From: Selenomonas sp.
Lineage (GTDB): Bacteria > Bacillota > Negativicutes > Selenomonadales > Selenomonadaceae
Assembly (NCBI RefSeq): GCF_022771645.1
Contig: NZ_JALFCU010000085.1
Coordinates: 5,683-69,682 of the forward strand
Length of the DNA stretch: 64,000 nt
Direction of reading: 5' to 3'
Of this stretch, positions 6,833-16,311 are shown in pieces; within the stretch, counting starts at the first letter, position 1; each line of letters opens with the position of its first letter. A model generated the notes under the pieces. That model made no database searches and had not been told where the DNA came from. It worked only from the letters and a program-made list of their open reading frames with translations. A program made the translations under genes and the position numbers.

Positions 6833-8335
6833 ATGATTGATATTCTCGACCGCGTTCGCAACAAGAGCCTGCAGAGCAAGATCGTGTCTGCAGAGGAGGC
6901 GGCCGCTTTCCTCAAGCCCGGCATGAATGTCGCGACGAGCGGCTTCACGGCTTCGGCGTACCCGAAGGCAGTGCCTCTCGCGCTTGCCGAGCGCATGAAG
7001 AAGGAACCTTTCACCATCAATCTTTGGACGGGCGCTTCGACGGGCCCGGAGCTCGATGATGCGCTCGCGCAGGTGCACGGCATCAAGCAGCGCCTGCCGT
7101 ACCAGACGGATAAAGCGCTCCGCAGCGAGATCAACGACGGCAGCGTCGATTATCTCGATCTGCATCTTTCCGAGTCGGCACAGCTCTCCCGCTGCGGCTA
7201 CCTCGGCCACATCGATGTCGCCATCGTCGAGGCGTGCGCCATCGACGAGGATGGCAACATCATCCCGACGACGTCGCTCGGAAACGCGGCATCCTATGTG
7301 CAGTCTGCCGACACGGTCATCGTCGAGGTGAACACGAGCCAGCCGCTCGACCTCGAGGGCATGCATGATGTCTACATCCCGATGGATCCGCCGAACCGCC
7401 TGCCCATCCCCATCGTGAAGGCCAGCGATCGCGTCGGCACGCCGTACATCCCGTGCACGCCGGACAAGATCAAATACATCGTCCCGTGCGACATCCCGGA
7501 TCACACGCGCCCGCTCCGCGCCATTGATGACAACTCGAAGAAGATGAGCGAGCTCACGCTCGAGTTCCTCGATGCGGAAGTCAAGGCCGGCCGCATGCCG
7601 AAGAACCTGCTGCCGTTGCAGTCAGGCGTCGGCAACGTCGCGAACGCTGTGCTCGCGGGCTTCGTCGATTCCGACCTCAAAGACCTTACGGTCTACACGG
7701 AAGTCATCCAGGACGGCATGCTCGACCTCATCGATGCCGGCAAGCTGAACTTCGCATCTGGTACGGCGTTCTCCCCGTCGCCCGAGGGCATGAAGCGCTT
7801 CTACGCTGACGTGCAGAAGTACAAGAAATACTTGCTCCTCCGTCCGGAAGAAGTTTCGAACAGCCCGGAAGTCGTCCACCGTCTCGGCGTCATCGCCATG
7901 AACACGGCCATCGAGTGTGACATTTACGGCAACGTGAACTCGACGCACATTACGGGCACGAAGATGATGAACGGCATCGGCGGCAGCGGCGACTTCGCGC
8001 GCAACGCGTACCTCACGATCTTCTACACGCCGTCGACGGCGAAAGATGGCAAGATTTCGTCCATCGTCCCGTTTTGCTCGCACATCGACCACACGGAGCA
8101 CGACGTCGACGTCATCATCACGGAGCAGGGCGTCGCGGATCTCCGCGGCAAAGCGCCGAAAGAGCGCGCACTCGAGATCATCAACAAATGCGCGCATCCG
8201 GACTACCGTCCGCTGCTCCTCGACTACTTCCATCGTGCCGACGAGGCGACGAAGCATGCGAACACGCCGCACATCCTCGAAGAGGCGCTGTCGTTCCATG
8301 AGCGCTTCCTCAAGAACGGCTCGATGCAGAAGTGA
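6833..8335 (+). CDS. Propionyl-CoA:succinate (acetyl-CoA hydrolase/transferase family) CoA-transferase
   Basis: This 500-residue protein belongs to the acetyl-CoA hydrolase/transferase family: SGFTASAYPKAVPLAL near the N-terminus, VIVEVNTSQPLDLEGMHDVY in the middle, and the conserved IITEQGVADLRGKAP near the C-terminus. As first gene of the methylmalonyl-CoA operon it most likely moves CoA from propionyl-CoA to succinate, feeding succinyl-CoA to the mutase encoded next. ATG 6833 is chosen over 6788 because AAGGGGG precedes it and the upstream part does not look like protein. Acetate could also be an acceptor. Confidence 0.88.
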   Translation: MIDILDRVRNKSLQSKIVSAEEAAAFLKPGMNVATSGFTASAYPKAVPLALAERMKKEPFTINLWTGASTGPELDDALAQVHGIKQRLPYQTDKALRSEINDGSVDYLDLHLSESAQLSRCGYLGHIDVAIVEACAIDEDGNIIPTTSLGNAASYVQSADTVIVEVNTSQPLDLEGMHDVYIPMDPPNRLPIPIVKASDRVGTPYIPCTPDKIKYIVPCDIPDHTRPLRAIDDNSKKMSELTLEFLDAEVKAGRMPKNLLPLQSGVGNVANAVLAGFVDSDLKDLTVYTEVIQDGMLDLIDAGKLNFASGTAFSPSPEGMKRFYADVQKYKKYLLLRPEEVSNSPEVVHRLGVIAMNTAIECDIYGNVNSTHITGTKMMNGIGGSGDFARNAYLTIFYTPSTAKDGKISSIVPFCSHIDHTEHDVDVIITEQGVADLRGKAPKERALEIINKCAHPDYRPLLLDYFHRADEATKHANTPHILEEALSFHERFLKNGSMQK

Positions 8336-8355
8336 TTTTTCAAAAAGGCTGAAGC

Positions 8356-8375
8356 GGGAGCGGCTCTCCGCTCCT
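8356..8375 (+). other. Intercistronic hairpin
   Basis: An 8-bp GC-rich stem (GGGAGCGG with CCGCTCCT) and CTCT loop lies between the CoA-transferase and mutase genes, with no T run. It may tune mRNA stability or relative expression. Confidence 0.5.
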
Positions 8376-8409
8376 GTATACATAGAACTGAATCAGGAGG
8401 AAACTCAGT

Positions 8410-10065
8410 ATGAGCACGGAACACGAGAAAATCCAGGCAGAGCTCGCGAAATACCAGGCGAGCGTCGAAAAGGCCATCGCACGCTTCCCGGAGCGTGACC
8501 ACCTGCCGGAGCAGCGCCTCTACACGCCGCTCGACATCAAGGACACGGACTACGCGGACGAAATCAGCTTCCCGGGCGTCTATCCGTACACGCGCGGCGT
8601 CCAGCCGACGATGTACCGCGGCCGCTTCTGGACGATGCGCATGTACGCAGGCTTCTCGACGGCAGAGGAGTCGAACAAGCGCTATCGCATGCTGATCGAG
8701 AACGGCGCGACGGGCCTTTCCTGCGCATTCGACCTGCCGACGCAGATCGGCTACGATTCCGACGATCCGATTTCCGAAGGCGAAGTCGGCAAGGTCGGCG
8801 TGGCCATCGACTCGCTCGCCGACATGGAAGTCCTGTTCGATCAGATCGACCTCGGCAAGGTCTCGACGTCCATGACGATCAACGCGCCGGCATCGGTTCT
8901 GCTCGCGATGTACATCGCTGTGGCAGAGAAGCAGGGCGTCGCTGCCGACCAGCTCCGCGGCACGATCCAGAACGATATCCTCAAAGAGTATGCCGCCCGC
9001 GGCACGTACATCTTCCCGCCGCGTCCTTCGATGCGCCTCATCACGAACATCTTCGAGTATTGCTCGAAGAACGTGCCGAAGTGGAACACGATCTCCATTT
9101 CCGGTTACCATATCCGTGAGGCAGGCTCGACGGCCGCGCAGGAAATCGCCTTCACGATTGCCGACGGCATCGCGTACTGCGAAGCTGCCATCAAGGCCGG
9201 CCTGCACATCGACGATTTCGCCGGCCGCCTCTCGTTCTTCTGGAACGCGCACAACAATGTCCTCGAAGAGGTTGCGAAGTTCCGCGCATCCCGCCGCATC
9301 TGGGCAAAGGTCATGAAAGAGCGCTTCCATGCCGAGAAGGACAAGTCCATGAAGCTGCGTTTCCATACGCAGACGGCTGGCTCGATGCTCACGGCACAGC
9401 AGCCGAACAACAACATCGTGCGCGTCGCGCTCCAGACGGCGGCGGCCGTCATGGGCGGCACGCAGTCCCTCCACACGAATTCCCGCGACGAAGCGCTGGC
9501 ACTCCCGACGCAGGAATCCGTCACGATCGCCCTGCGCACGCAGCAGATCGTCGCTTATGAGAGCGGCCTCGCGGATGTCATCGACCCGCTCGCCGGCTCG
9601 TACTACGTCGAGGCCATGACGAACAAGCTCGAGGCTGAGGCGTGGGACTACATCCACAAGATCGACGAGATGGGCGGCGCCGTCGCAGCCATCGAAAAGG
9701 GCTACATCCAGAAAGAAATCCAGGATTCCGCTTACAAGTGGCAGATGGACGTCGAGTCCGGCGCCCGCGTCATTGTCGGCGTCAACAAGTTCCAGATGGA
9801 AAACGAGGAGCCGCCGAAAGACCTCCTCAAGGTCGACGAGGCCGTCGGCAAGCGCCAGGTCGCGAAGCTGCATGACATGAAGGCGAAACGCGACAACGCC
9901 GCCGTCGAAGCAGCACTCAAAGACCTCAAGGCCGCTTGCGAAGACGAGAACGAGAACCTCATGCCGCACATCCTCGCGGCCGTCAAAACGTACGCGACGC
10001 TCGGCGAAATCTGCGGCGTGATGCGCGAAGTCTTCGGCGAGTATGAGGCACACGTGAACCTGTAA
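8410..10065 (+). CDS. Methylmalonyl-CoA mutase, catalytic (substrate-binding) subunit
   Basis: This 551-residue protein has the mutase barrel hallmarks: [20 protein letters not shown], then [36 protein letters not shown], and [17 protein letters not shown]. It lacks the C-terminal B12 domain, which is encoded by the next gene, so the enzyme is a two-protein form as in other Negativicutes and archaea. It interconverts succinyl-CoA and (R)-methylmalonyl-CoA. A strong AGGAGG precedes the ATG. Confidence 0.96.
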   Translation: MSTEHEKIQAELAKYQASVEKAIARFPERDHLPEQRLYTPLDIKDTDYADEISFPGVYPYTRGVQPTMYRGRFWTMRMYAGFSTAEESNKRYRMLIENGATGLSCAFDLPTQIGYDSDDPISEGEVGKVGVAIDSLADMEVLFDQIDLGKVSTSMTINAPASVLLAMYIAVAEKQGVAADQLRGTIQNDILKEYAARGTYIFPPRPSMRLITNIFEYCSKNVPKWNTISISGYHIREAGSTAAQEIAFTIADGIAYCEAAIKAGLHIDDFAGRLSFFWNAHNNVLEEVAKFRASRRIWAKVMKERFHAEKDKSMKLRFHTQTAGSMLTAQQPNNNIVRVALQTAAAVMGGTQSLHTNSRDEALALPTQESVTIALRTQQIVAYESGLADVIDPLAGSYYVEAMTNKLEAEAWDYIHKIDEMGGAVAAIEKGYIQKEIQDSAYKWQMDVESGARVIVGVNKFQMENEEPPKDLLKVDEAVGKRQVAKLHDMKAKRDNAAVEAALKDLKAACEDENENLMPHILAAVKTYATLGEICGVMREVFGEYEAHVNL

Positions 10066-10086
10066 TTTTTGTGGAGGGACATACAA

Positions 10087-10482
10087 ATGGAGAAGAAGAT
10101 CAGAGTCTTAGTCGCAAAACCGGGCCTCGATGGCCATGACCGCGGCGCGAAAGTCGTCGCACGCGCCCTGCGCGATGCAGGTTTCGAGGTTATCTACACG
10201 GGCCTCCGCCAGACGCCGGAGCAGATCGCGGAAGCCGCGCTGCAGGAAGACGTCAACGTCGTTGCCATGAGCATCCTCTCGGGTGCGCACGGCCACCTGT
10301 TCCCGAAAGTCGTCAACCTCGTCCGCGAAAAGGGCATGGATGATGTCCTGATCATCGGCGGCGGCGTCATCCCCGACACCGATATCCCTGCCCTGAAAGA
10401 AGCCGGCATCGCCGAAGTCTTCACGCCGGGCACGCCGACGACGGACGTCGTGAACTTCATCAAGGAACACGTGAAACTCTAA
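10087..10482 (+). CDS. Methylmalonyl-CoA mutase, cobalamin-binding subunit
   Basis: This 131-residue protein has the base-off B12-binding signature [14 protein letters not shown], with the lower-ligand His in DxHxxG, then [14 protein letters not shown] and [12 protein letters not shown]. It completes the mutase with the preceding catalytic subunit. ATG 10087 has GGAGGG upstream; a GTG at 10069 would place that site inside the coding sequence. Confidence 0.95.
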   Translation: MEKKIRVLVAKPGLDGHDRGAKVVARALRDAGFEVIYTGLRQTPEQIAEAALQEDVNVVAMSILSGAHGHLFPKVVNLVREKGMDDVLIIGGGVIPDTDIPALKEAGIAEVFTPGTPTTDVVNFIKEHVKL

Positions 10483-10525
10483 TTTTACAACCAACGGAAA
10501 TCACTCTTTTTTAGGAGGGCGTCAC

Positions 10526-11557
10526 TTGGACATTGCAGCAGAAGTGCTCAAAGGCAACCGCCTCGCCCTCTCCCGCGCCATCACGGCCATCGAGAACGAG
10601 TACGATGAAGCGACGGAAATCATGAAGAAGCTTTATCCACGCACGGGCCATGCGTTCGTCCTCGGTGTCACCGGGCCTCCGGGGGCAGGCAAGAGCACGC
10701 TCACAGACAAACTCGCGCGCGAGTACCGCAATCAGGGCAAGACCGTCGGCATCATCGCCATCGATCCGACGAGCCCGTTTACGGGAGGCGCCATCCTCGG
10801 CGACCGCATCCGCATGAACGGGCTCACGCTCGATGAAGGCGTCTTCATCCGCAGCATGGGCACGCGCGGCAGCCTTGGCGGACTTTCGCACAAGACGGCC
10901 GATGCGGTCAAGGCGATGGATGCCTTCGGGAAAGATGTCATTTTCGTCGAGACGGTCGGCGTCGGTCAATCCGAGGTCGACATCGTCAAGGCTGCCGACA
11001 CGACGATGGTCGTGCTCATCCCCGGCATGGGCGATGACATCCAGGCCATCAAGGCCGGCATCCTCGAAATCGGCGATGTATTCTGCGTCAACAAGGCGGA
11101 TCACGACGGCGCGGACAAGCTCGTGCGCGAGATCAACATGATGCTCGATCTCGATGACCACGGGCCGGCGCAGCCGCAAAACAGCACCCAGAAGGCGCTC
11201 GCGGACCAGTTCCATCACATGGCGGTAGGCTCCGCGGCGGCGGGCAATACGCCGCTCGGGTACTGGCGTCCGCCCGTCGACAAGGTCATCGCCAACCAGA
11301 ACGTCGGTGTCAAGGAGCTCATCGCTGACATCGAAAAGCACTTCGCATACATCCAGGCGAACGGCACGCTCGCCGAACGCCGGACGAAGCGAACGAAAGA
11401 TGAGATGCTCGACATCCTTTCGAGCAACATCGGAAAATATATCACCGGCAAGATCGTGGAAACGGGCCGCCTCGATGCCTACGTCGAAAAGATCAAGGCG
11501 CGCGAGACGGATCCGTACACGGTCGTCGGCGATATCATGAAGGAGATGCTCCGCTGA
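10526..11557 (+). CDS. meaB: MeaB/ArgK-family GTPase, methylmalonyl-CoA mutase chaperone
   Basis: This 343-residue SIMIBI GTPase has Walker A GVTGPPGAGKSTLTD, then AIDPTSPFTGGAILGDRIRM, FIRSMGTRGSLGGLS, FVETVGVGQSEVD and the NKAD base-specificity motif. MeaB gates B12 loading of methylmalonyl-CoA mutase and protects it from inactivation. The start is TTG, placed by AGGAGGG seven bases upstream. It lies in the same operon directly after the two mutase subunits. Confidence 0.95.
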   Translation: MDIAAEVLKGNRLALSRAITAIENEYDEATEIMKKLYPRTGHAFVLGVTGPPGAGKSTLTDKLAREYRNQGKTVGIIAIDPTSPFTGGAILGDRIRMNGLTLDEGVFIRSMGTRGSLGGLSHKTADAVKAMDAFGKDVIFVETVGVGQSEVDIVKAADTTMVVLIPGMGDDIQAIKAGILEIGDVFCVNKADHDGADKLVREINMMLDLDDHGPAQPQNSTQKALADQFHHMAVGSAAAGNTPLGYWRPPVDKVIANQNVGVKELIADIEKHFAYIQANGTLAERRTKRTKDEMLDILSSNIGKYITGKIVETGRLDAYVEKIKARETDPYTVVGDIMKEMLR

Positions 11558-11594
11558 AGCGGCAGCATCCTAGGTAATCAGGAGGCAAAGCACT

Positions 11595-12011
11595 ATGTTC
11601 AAAGTTTTGGGAGTCGACCATATCGGCATTGCTGTTTCGGATCTCAAAGAAGTCGGCGCATTCTGGAGTGACGCGCTCGGCCTCCCCGCGAACGGCGAAG
11701 AGACCGTCGCAGAGCAGAAGGTCACGACGGGCTTCTTCCCGACGCCGAACGGCAGCGAGATCGAGCTCCTCGCCGCGACGGCTGATGATTCGCCAATCGC
11801 GAAGTTCATCGAGAAGAACAACGGCCGCGGCGGCATCCAGCACATCGCCCTCCGCGTCGACAACCTCGAGGCCGCACTTGCAGACCTCAAGGAAAAAGGC
11901 GTCCGCCTCATCGACGAGAAGCCGCGCAAAGGCGCAGGCGGCGCGAAGATCGCGTTCGTCCACCCGAAAGCGTCCCACGGCGTCCTCCTCGAGCTCTGCC
12001 AGCGCGACTGA
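11595..12011 (+). CDS. mce: Methylmalonyl-CoA epimerase
   Basis: This 138-residue protein of the vicinal oxygen chelate fold has a first metal His in VDHIGIAVSDL, HIALRVDNLEAAL in the second half, and the GxKIAFVHPK...GVLLELCQ ending typical of the family. It converts (R)- to (S)-methylmalonyl-CoA, the form used by the decarboxylase encoded next. AGGAGG precedes the ATG. Confidence 0.95.
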   Translation: MFKVLGVDHIGIAVSDLKEVGAFWSDALGLPANGEETVAEQKVTTGFFPTPNGSEIELLAATADDSPIAKFIEKNNGRGGIQHIALRVDNLEAALADLKEKGVRLIDEKPRKGAGGAKIAFVHPKASHGVLLELCQRD

Positions 12012-12083
12012 TACACTCTCCGCTTGCAATTTTTGCAAGAAACGTGCAAAATAAGAGCATATCCCAAATCTAGGAGGGTAAAT

Positions 12084-13619
12084 ATGGCAACTGTTCAAGA
12101 AAAAATTGCTCAGATGAATGCCAAGAAAGAGCACATCCGCCAGGCGGGTGGCGCGAAGCGCATCGAGAAGCAGCACGCGAAAGGCAAGTACACGGCCCGC
12201 GAGCGCCTCGAGAAGCTCTTTGACGAAGGCACGTTCGTCGAACTCGACATGTTCATGAAGCATCGTTGCACGAACTTCGGCATGGAGAAACAGGATCTCC
12301 CCGCCGACGGCGTCGTCACGGGCTACGGCACGGTCGACGGCCGCCTCGTCTATGCGTTCGCACAGGACTTCACGGTCTCGGGCGGCGCGCTCGGCGAGAA
12401 GCATGCGCACAAGATCTGGAAAGTCCAAGACCTCGCGATGAAGATGGGCGCACCGTGCATCGGCATCAACGATTCGGGCGGCGCGCGCATCCAGGAAGCG
12501 GTCGACGCGCTCTCCGGCTACGGCGGCATCTTCTATCGCAACACGGCGGCTTCGGGTGTCATCCCGCAGATTTCCGTCATCATGGGACCGTGCGCCGGCG
12601 GCGCTGTCTACAGCCCGGCGCTGACGGACTTCATCTTCATGGTGAAGAACTCCAGCCAGATGTTCATCACGGGCCCGGCCGTCATCAAATCCGTCACGGC
12701 GGAAGAAGTCACGGCCGAGGAACTCGGCGGCGCGATGACGCACAACACGCGTTCCGGCAATGCGCATTTCGCTTGCGACAGCGAGGACGAGTGCATCGAG
12801 AAGATCCGCGAGCTCCTCTCGTACCTCCCGAGCAACAACATGGAAGATGCGCCGTCCGTCGAGCCGACGGATGATCCGGACCGCCAGGACGAGAGCCTGA
12901 ACACGGTCATCCCGGACAACCCGAACATGCCGTATGACATGAAGGACGTCATCCATTCGCTCGTCGACAACGGCGAATTCTTCGAAGTGCAGGAATATTT
13001 CGCGCAGAACGTCATCATCGGCTATGGCCGCATGGACGGCCGCGTCGTTGGCATCGTCGCGAACCAGCCAAACGTCATGGCCGGCTGCCTTGACGTCGAT
13101 GCATCGGACAAGGCTGCGCGCTTCGTCCGCTTCTGCGATGCGTTCAACATTCCGCTGCTGACGCTCGTCGATGTCCCGGGCTTCCTGCCAGGCGTCGATC
13201 AGGAGTACAACGGCATCATCCGCCACGGCGCGAAGATGCTCTACGCTTACAGCGAGGCGACGGTGCCGAAAGTCACGGTCATCACGCGCAAGGCGTATGG
13301 CGGCTCGTACATCGCGATGTGCTGCCGCGAGCTCGGCGCAGACCAGGTCATGGCTTGGCCGACGGCCGAGATCGCCGTCATGGGCCCTGCCGGCGCAGCG
13401 AATATCATCTTCCGCAAGGAAGAGCCGGAAGCGAAAGCGCAGAAGACGCAGGACTACATCGACGAGTTTGCGACGCCGTACGTTGCGGCAGAGCGCGGCT
13501 ACGTCGACATGGTCATCGAGCCGAAAGAGACGCGCCCGCTCGTCATCACGGCGTTCAACGCCCTTGCGAGCAAGCGCGAAGTCGGCCCGGCGAAGAAGCA
13601 CGCCAACATCCCATTGTAA
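12084..13619 (+). CDS. mmdA: Methylmalonyl-CoA decarboxylase alpha subunit (carboxyltransferase)
   Basis: This 511-residue carboxyltransferase has both acyl-CoA and carboxybiotin halves: INDSGGARIQEAVDALSGYG, MGPCAGGAVYSPALTDF, LVDVPGFLPGVDQEYNGII and YGGSYIAMCCRELGADQ. The family includes propionyl-CoA carboxylase beta, but the neighbouring OadG-like and biotin carrier genes point to MmdA of the Na+-translocating methylmalonyl-CoA decarboxylase, which moves CO2 from methylmalonyl-CoA to biotin. ATG 12084 follows AGGAGGG. The membrane beta subunit gene is not in this window. Confidence 0.92.
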   Translation: MATVQEKIAQMNAKKEHIRQAGGAKRIEKQHAKGKYTARERLEKLFDEGTFVELDMFMKHRCTNFGMEKQDLPADGVVTGYGTVDGRLVYAFAQDFTVSGGALGEKHAHKIWKVQDLAMKMGAPCIGINDSGGARIQEAVDALSGYGGIFYRNTAASGVIPQISVIMGPCAGGAVYSPALTDFIFMVKNSSQMFITGPAVIKSVTAEEVTAEELGGAMTHNTRSGNAHFACDSEDECIEKIRELLSYLPSNNMEDAPSVEPTDDPDRQDESLNTVIPDNPNMPYDMKDVIHSLVDNGEFFEVQEYFAQNVIIGYGRMDGRVVGIVANQPNVMAGCLDVDASDKAARFVRFCDAFNIPLLTLVDVPGFLPGVDQEYNGIIRHGAKMLYAYSEATVPKVTVITRKAYGGSYIAMCCRELGADQVMAWPTAEIAVMGPAGAANIIFRKEEPEAKAQKTQDYIDEFATPYVAAERGYVDMVIEPKETRPLVITAFNALASKREVGPAKKHANIPL

Positions 13620-13646
13620 TCTGTCACGTGAAACGAGGGGTCCATT

Positions 13647-13796
13647 ATGAAGATCCAGGCAAAAAACGTCACGCCTGAGGTCGTGGCTGCCATCTCGGCC
13701 GCGGTCCAGATGATGACGGGGAACAAGGTCGTCGCCGTGCGCATCAAGCGCGCGAGCAACGCGTGGAATCTTGCTGCCCGCGGCGGCAAGCGCTGA
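13647..13796 (+). CDS. OadG-related small subunit (MmdD/MmdE-like), 49 residues
   Basis: This short frame runs ATG 13647 to TGA 13794-13796 between mmdA and the biotin carrier gene. The product contains EVVAAISAAVQMMTG and ends in WNLAARGGKR, resembling the C-terminal tail of the delta subunit and the epsilon subunit of Veillonella methylmalonyl-CoA decarboxylase. It has no membrane helix, unlike full-length delta/OadG. In that enzyme such peptides stabilise the complex. GAGGGG lies ~8 bases upstream of the ATG. Confidence 0.8.
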   Translation: MKIQAKNVTPEVVAAISAAVQMMTGNKVVAVRIKRASNAWNLAARGGKR

Positions 13797-13838
13797 GTCC
13801 TGACACGCTTTCCAGTTGGAATTGGAGGAAACAACAAA

Positions 13839-14222
13839 ATGAAGAAATTCAACATCACGGTCAACGGCACCGCATATGAAGTCGAAGTCGAAGAGGTGAA
13901 ATCTGCGGTCGCTGCTGCTCCGAAGGCTGCTGCCCCGAAAGCTGCTCCGGCTCCGGCCCCGAAAGCCGCTCCGGCTCCCGCAAAAGCAGCTGTCGCTGCC
14001 GGCGCCGGCGAGCACTCCATCGATGCTCCGATGCCGGGCAAGATCGTGAAGCTCGTCGCTTCCGAAGGCCAGACCGTCAAGGCCGGCGACGTCCTGCTCA
14101 TCCTCGAAGCCATGAAGATGCAGAACGAGATCACGGCGGATGCGGACGGCACGGTCAAGACGTTCAACGTCGCTGCCGGCCAGAGCGTCAAAGTGCATGA
14201 CTCGCTCGTCATCCTCGGCTGA
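13839..14222 (+). CDS. mmdC: Biotin carboxyl carrier subunit of methylmalonyl-CoA decarboxylase
   Basis: This 127-residue protein has an N-terminal strand region (~1-25), an Ala/Pro/Lys-rich flexible linker (~26-58), then a biotinyl domain with the biotin-accepting lysine in [10 protein letters not shown]. It carries CO2 from the alpha subunit to the membrane beta subunit. It is last in the operon; a strong terminator follows. Confidence 0.94.
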   Translation: MKKFNITVNGTAYEVEVEEVKSAVAAAPKAAAPKAAPAPAPKAAPAPAKAAVAAGAGEHSIDAPMPGKIVKLVASEGQTVKAGDVLLILEAMKMQNEITADADGTVKTFNVAAGQSVKVHDSLVILG

Positions 14223-14261
14223 TTGCTGCGCAGGTTGACAACGATACAAAAACTTTGAATG

Positions 14262-14297
14262 AAAAGACCCTCTCCCGATTGCAGGAGAGGGTCTTTT
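14262..14297 (+). terminator. Terminator of propionate operon
   Basis: A 14-bp perfect stem (14262-14275 with 14284-14297), 8-nt loop, with the T-rich side built into the stem. Confidence 0.88.
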
Positions 14298-14400
14298 GGT
14301 GTATGATAAAGGGAAAGATAAAGAGAACGTAAGAAACGTTTCGCAAAGTTTTCGAGTGGTAGAAACATTTCCGACCGTCAAAACAAGAGGGGTGAGGACG

Positions 14401-15651
14401 GTGTATCACGTCCAACAACATTTTTGGATCCGGGGGATTGAGGAGGACATCGTGCGCGTGTGGAAGGCGGTCGAGCCACAGCCGCGCTTCGAGCATGCGT
14501 TCCATGTCTTTTCGAAGTCGATGCGCATCCCGCGCGGGCGCAACAACGTCGTGATCCTCGACGACAAGGCTCCGCTCCAGATCGCGCTCCTGCGCCAGGA
14601 CGTCGGGCCGGAGGCGAAGATCATCATCGCGAGCGACCATCCGGAGACGTTCCTCGCGGAAGCCGCGCCGTATGTCGACGACATCTGGCCGCTCGCGACG
14701 CTCGCGCAGATGGCGGCGTTCAAGTTCCAGAAGCTTCTGGAGCAGCTCAAGTACGAGAAGGACGCATGGCTGACAGACACGTACCTCGAGCAGACGATCA
14801 ACATGCTGCCGGACATGATCTGGTTCAAAGACCTCAAAGGACTGCACCTGCACGTCAACGATGCGTTCTGCACGGCCGTCAACAAGCAGAAGAGCGACGT
14901 CGAGGGGCGTGATCATTACTACATCTGGGACATCCCGCGCGAGGTCTACGAACGCAGCGACTACGTCTGCGTCGAGACGGAAGATGATGTCATCAAGGCG
15001 CGTAAGATGTGCCTGTTCGACGAAGAAGTGATGAGCGCGCAAGGCCTGCGGAAGCTCAAGACGTACAAGACGCCGATTTTCGATGAAGACGGCAAGTCCA
15101 TCATCGGCACGGTCGGCATCGCGCGCGACGTGACGCAGATGAGCGAGTACAAGGACACGATCAACCGCCTCACGCGCGAGGACACGCTCACAGGGCTCAT
15201 GAACCGCGAATATTTCCATGTCTACGCAGCGAAAGAATGCCAGAACAAGGCGCTGACGTTCGTCTCGCTGGACCTCGAGCGCTTCAAGGAGCTCAACGAG
15301 CGTTACGGTCATGAGCTCGGCGATGCCGTGCTGAAAATCACGGCGGAAGAACTCCAAGCCGTGTTTCCGGACGACGTCAGCGTGCGCATGGGCGGCGACG
15401 AGTTCGGCATCCTCATCGCGGACGGGCGTCCGATGGACGAAGTCTGCGCCATGGTGCGCCGCTTCCAGATCCAGCTGCGCGTGATGCTGCGCATGGATGA
15501 GCGCATGAAGCGCATCAGCGCGAACGTCGGCATCGCCCACAGCACCGGCGACGGCACGGTCGACGACCTCATCATCAAGAGCAGCCTCGCACTCGCCGAG
15601 GCCGAGAAGCATGGCGGTGGCAAGTACACGATTTATCGCGGCAGGATTTGA
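14401..15651 (+). CDS. Diguanylate cyclase with receiver-like and PAS domains
   Basis: This is a 416-residue protein. Residues ~30-130 look like a degenerate receiver domain (VVILDD, AKIIIASDH, VDDIWPL) without an obvious phospho-acceptor site. A PAS domain follows (~140-260, MIWFKDLKGLHLHVNDAF), then GGDEF (~280-416) with the intact active loop RMGGDEFGIL, so it should make cyclic di-GMP. The inhibitory RxxD site is absent, with Phe where Arg is expected. The start is taken as GTG 14401 behind a GAGG; an ATG at 14296 sits in the upstream terminator and is unlikely. The signal sensed is unknown. Confidence 0.87.
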   Translation: MYHVQQHFWIRGIEEDIVRVWKAVEPQPRFEHAFHVFSKSMRIPRGRNNVVILDDKAPLQIALLRQDVGPEAKIIIASDHPETFLAEAAPYVDDIWPLATLAQMAAFKFQKLLEQLKYEKDAWLTDTYLEQTINMLPDMIWFKDLKGLHLHVNDAFCTAVNKQKSDVEGRDHYYIWDIPREVYERSDYVCVETEDDVIKARKMCLFDEEVMSAQGLRKLKTYKTPIFDEDGKSIIGTVGIARDVTQMSEYKDTINRLTREDTLTGLMNREYFHVYAAKECQNKALTFVSLDLERFKELNERYGHELGDAVLKITAEELQAVFPDDVSVRMGGDEFGILIADGRPMDEVCAMVRRFQIQLRVMLRMDERMKRISANVGIAHSTGDGTVDDLIIKSSLALAEAEKHGGGKYTIYRGRI

Positions 15652-15676
15652 AAAATTTTCGCCTTGCGGGTATAAT
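15648..15676 (+). promoter_or_regulatory. Sigma-70 promoter of hsp20 gene
   Basis: TTGAAA (15648-15653), 17-nt spacer, consensus TATAAT (15671-15676), ~40 bp before the start codon. The -35 overlaps the stop of the diguanylate cyclase gene. No CIRCE inverted repeat is visible. Confidence 0.85.
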
Positions 15677-15716
15677 GGTGTTAGACAATTCCGAACACAT
15701 GACAGGGGGAGATTTT

Positions 15717-16166
15717 ATGTTCCGTACCATTCCATTCAGCTTCAAGTCCAACGCACAGGAAAAGAGCCGCGAGTTCCTCGACCGTTTCTGGGACTTCGCG
15801 ATGGAGCAGGCGCACAATCCCGTCGGCCGTGCGGCCAGCGTGATTTTCCCGTTCCGCGTCGACGCCATCGAGACGGCGGATCGCTATGAGCTCTTCGCCG
15901 AGCTGCCGGGCTTCACGAAAAACGACATCACGGTCGCGTACGAGGGCGAGAGCCGCCTGACGATCCGTGCCGAGCGCCAGGAGCCCGAGACGGAGGACGT
16001 CCGCTACATCTGCCGCGAGCGCCGTACGGGCACGTTCGAGCGTTCGTTCGAGATCGACGGCATCGAGAAGTCGAACGTCAGCGTCTCGTTCGAGAACGGC
16101 ATCCTCCACGTCGTGCTGCCGAAAGTGCACGATGACGCGAACAAGACGGTGTTCGACATCGATTGA
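15717..16166 (+). CDS. Hsp20/alpha-crystallin small heat-shock protein
   Basis: This 149-residue protein has an alpha-crystallin domain at ~45-149: YELFAELPGFTKNDITVAYE, RLTIRAERQEPE, then SVSFENGILHVVLPKV. It is an ATP-independent holdase that binds unfolding proteins. ATG 15717 follows AGGGGGA; longer in-frame starts would begin inside the promoter. It is monocistronic, between its own promoter and a strong terminator. Confidence 0.94.
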   Translation: MFRTIPFSFKSNAQEKSREFLDRFWDFAMEQAHNPVGRAASVIFPFRVDAIETADRYELFAELPGFTKNDITVAYEGESRLTIRAERQEPETEDVRYICRERRTGTFERSFEIDGIEKSNVSVSFENGILHVVLPKVHDDANKTVFDID

Positions 16167-16187
16167 CCAGCAAAAAACACAAAATCT

Positions 16188-16223
16188 TGTGGGCAAGAGA
16201 AAAAATCTTGCCCACATTTTTTT
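16188..16223 (+). terminator. Terminator of hsp20 gene
   Basis: An 11-bp perfect stem (16188-16198 with 16206-16216), 7-nt A-rich loop, then seven T. Confidence 0.92.
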
Positions 16224-16311
16224 ATGAAAGCAGGAATTTCGTCGCGCGTTATGGAATATAAAACGAGAATCAAACATCGTTTCGTGAAAATGCTGATGGG
16301 AGGCATGACCT

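Noticed and set aside
8224..10086. A 620-codon minus-strand frame opposite the mutase gene
   Set aside because: Shadow of methylmalonyl-CoA mutase; composition is typical of antisense GC-rich frames.
11535..14381. A 948-codon open frame on the minus strand opposite the propionate operon
   Set aside because: It mirrors well-supported genes; GC-rich codon bias leaves the antisense frame open. No family motif or ribosome site.
15660..15720. CIRCE element controlling hsp20
   Set aside because: No TTAGCACTC-N9-GAGTGCTAA-like inverted repeat was found at the promoter.
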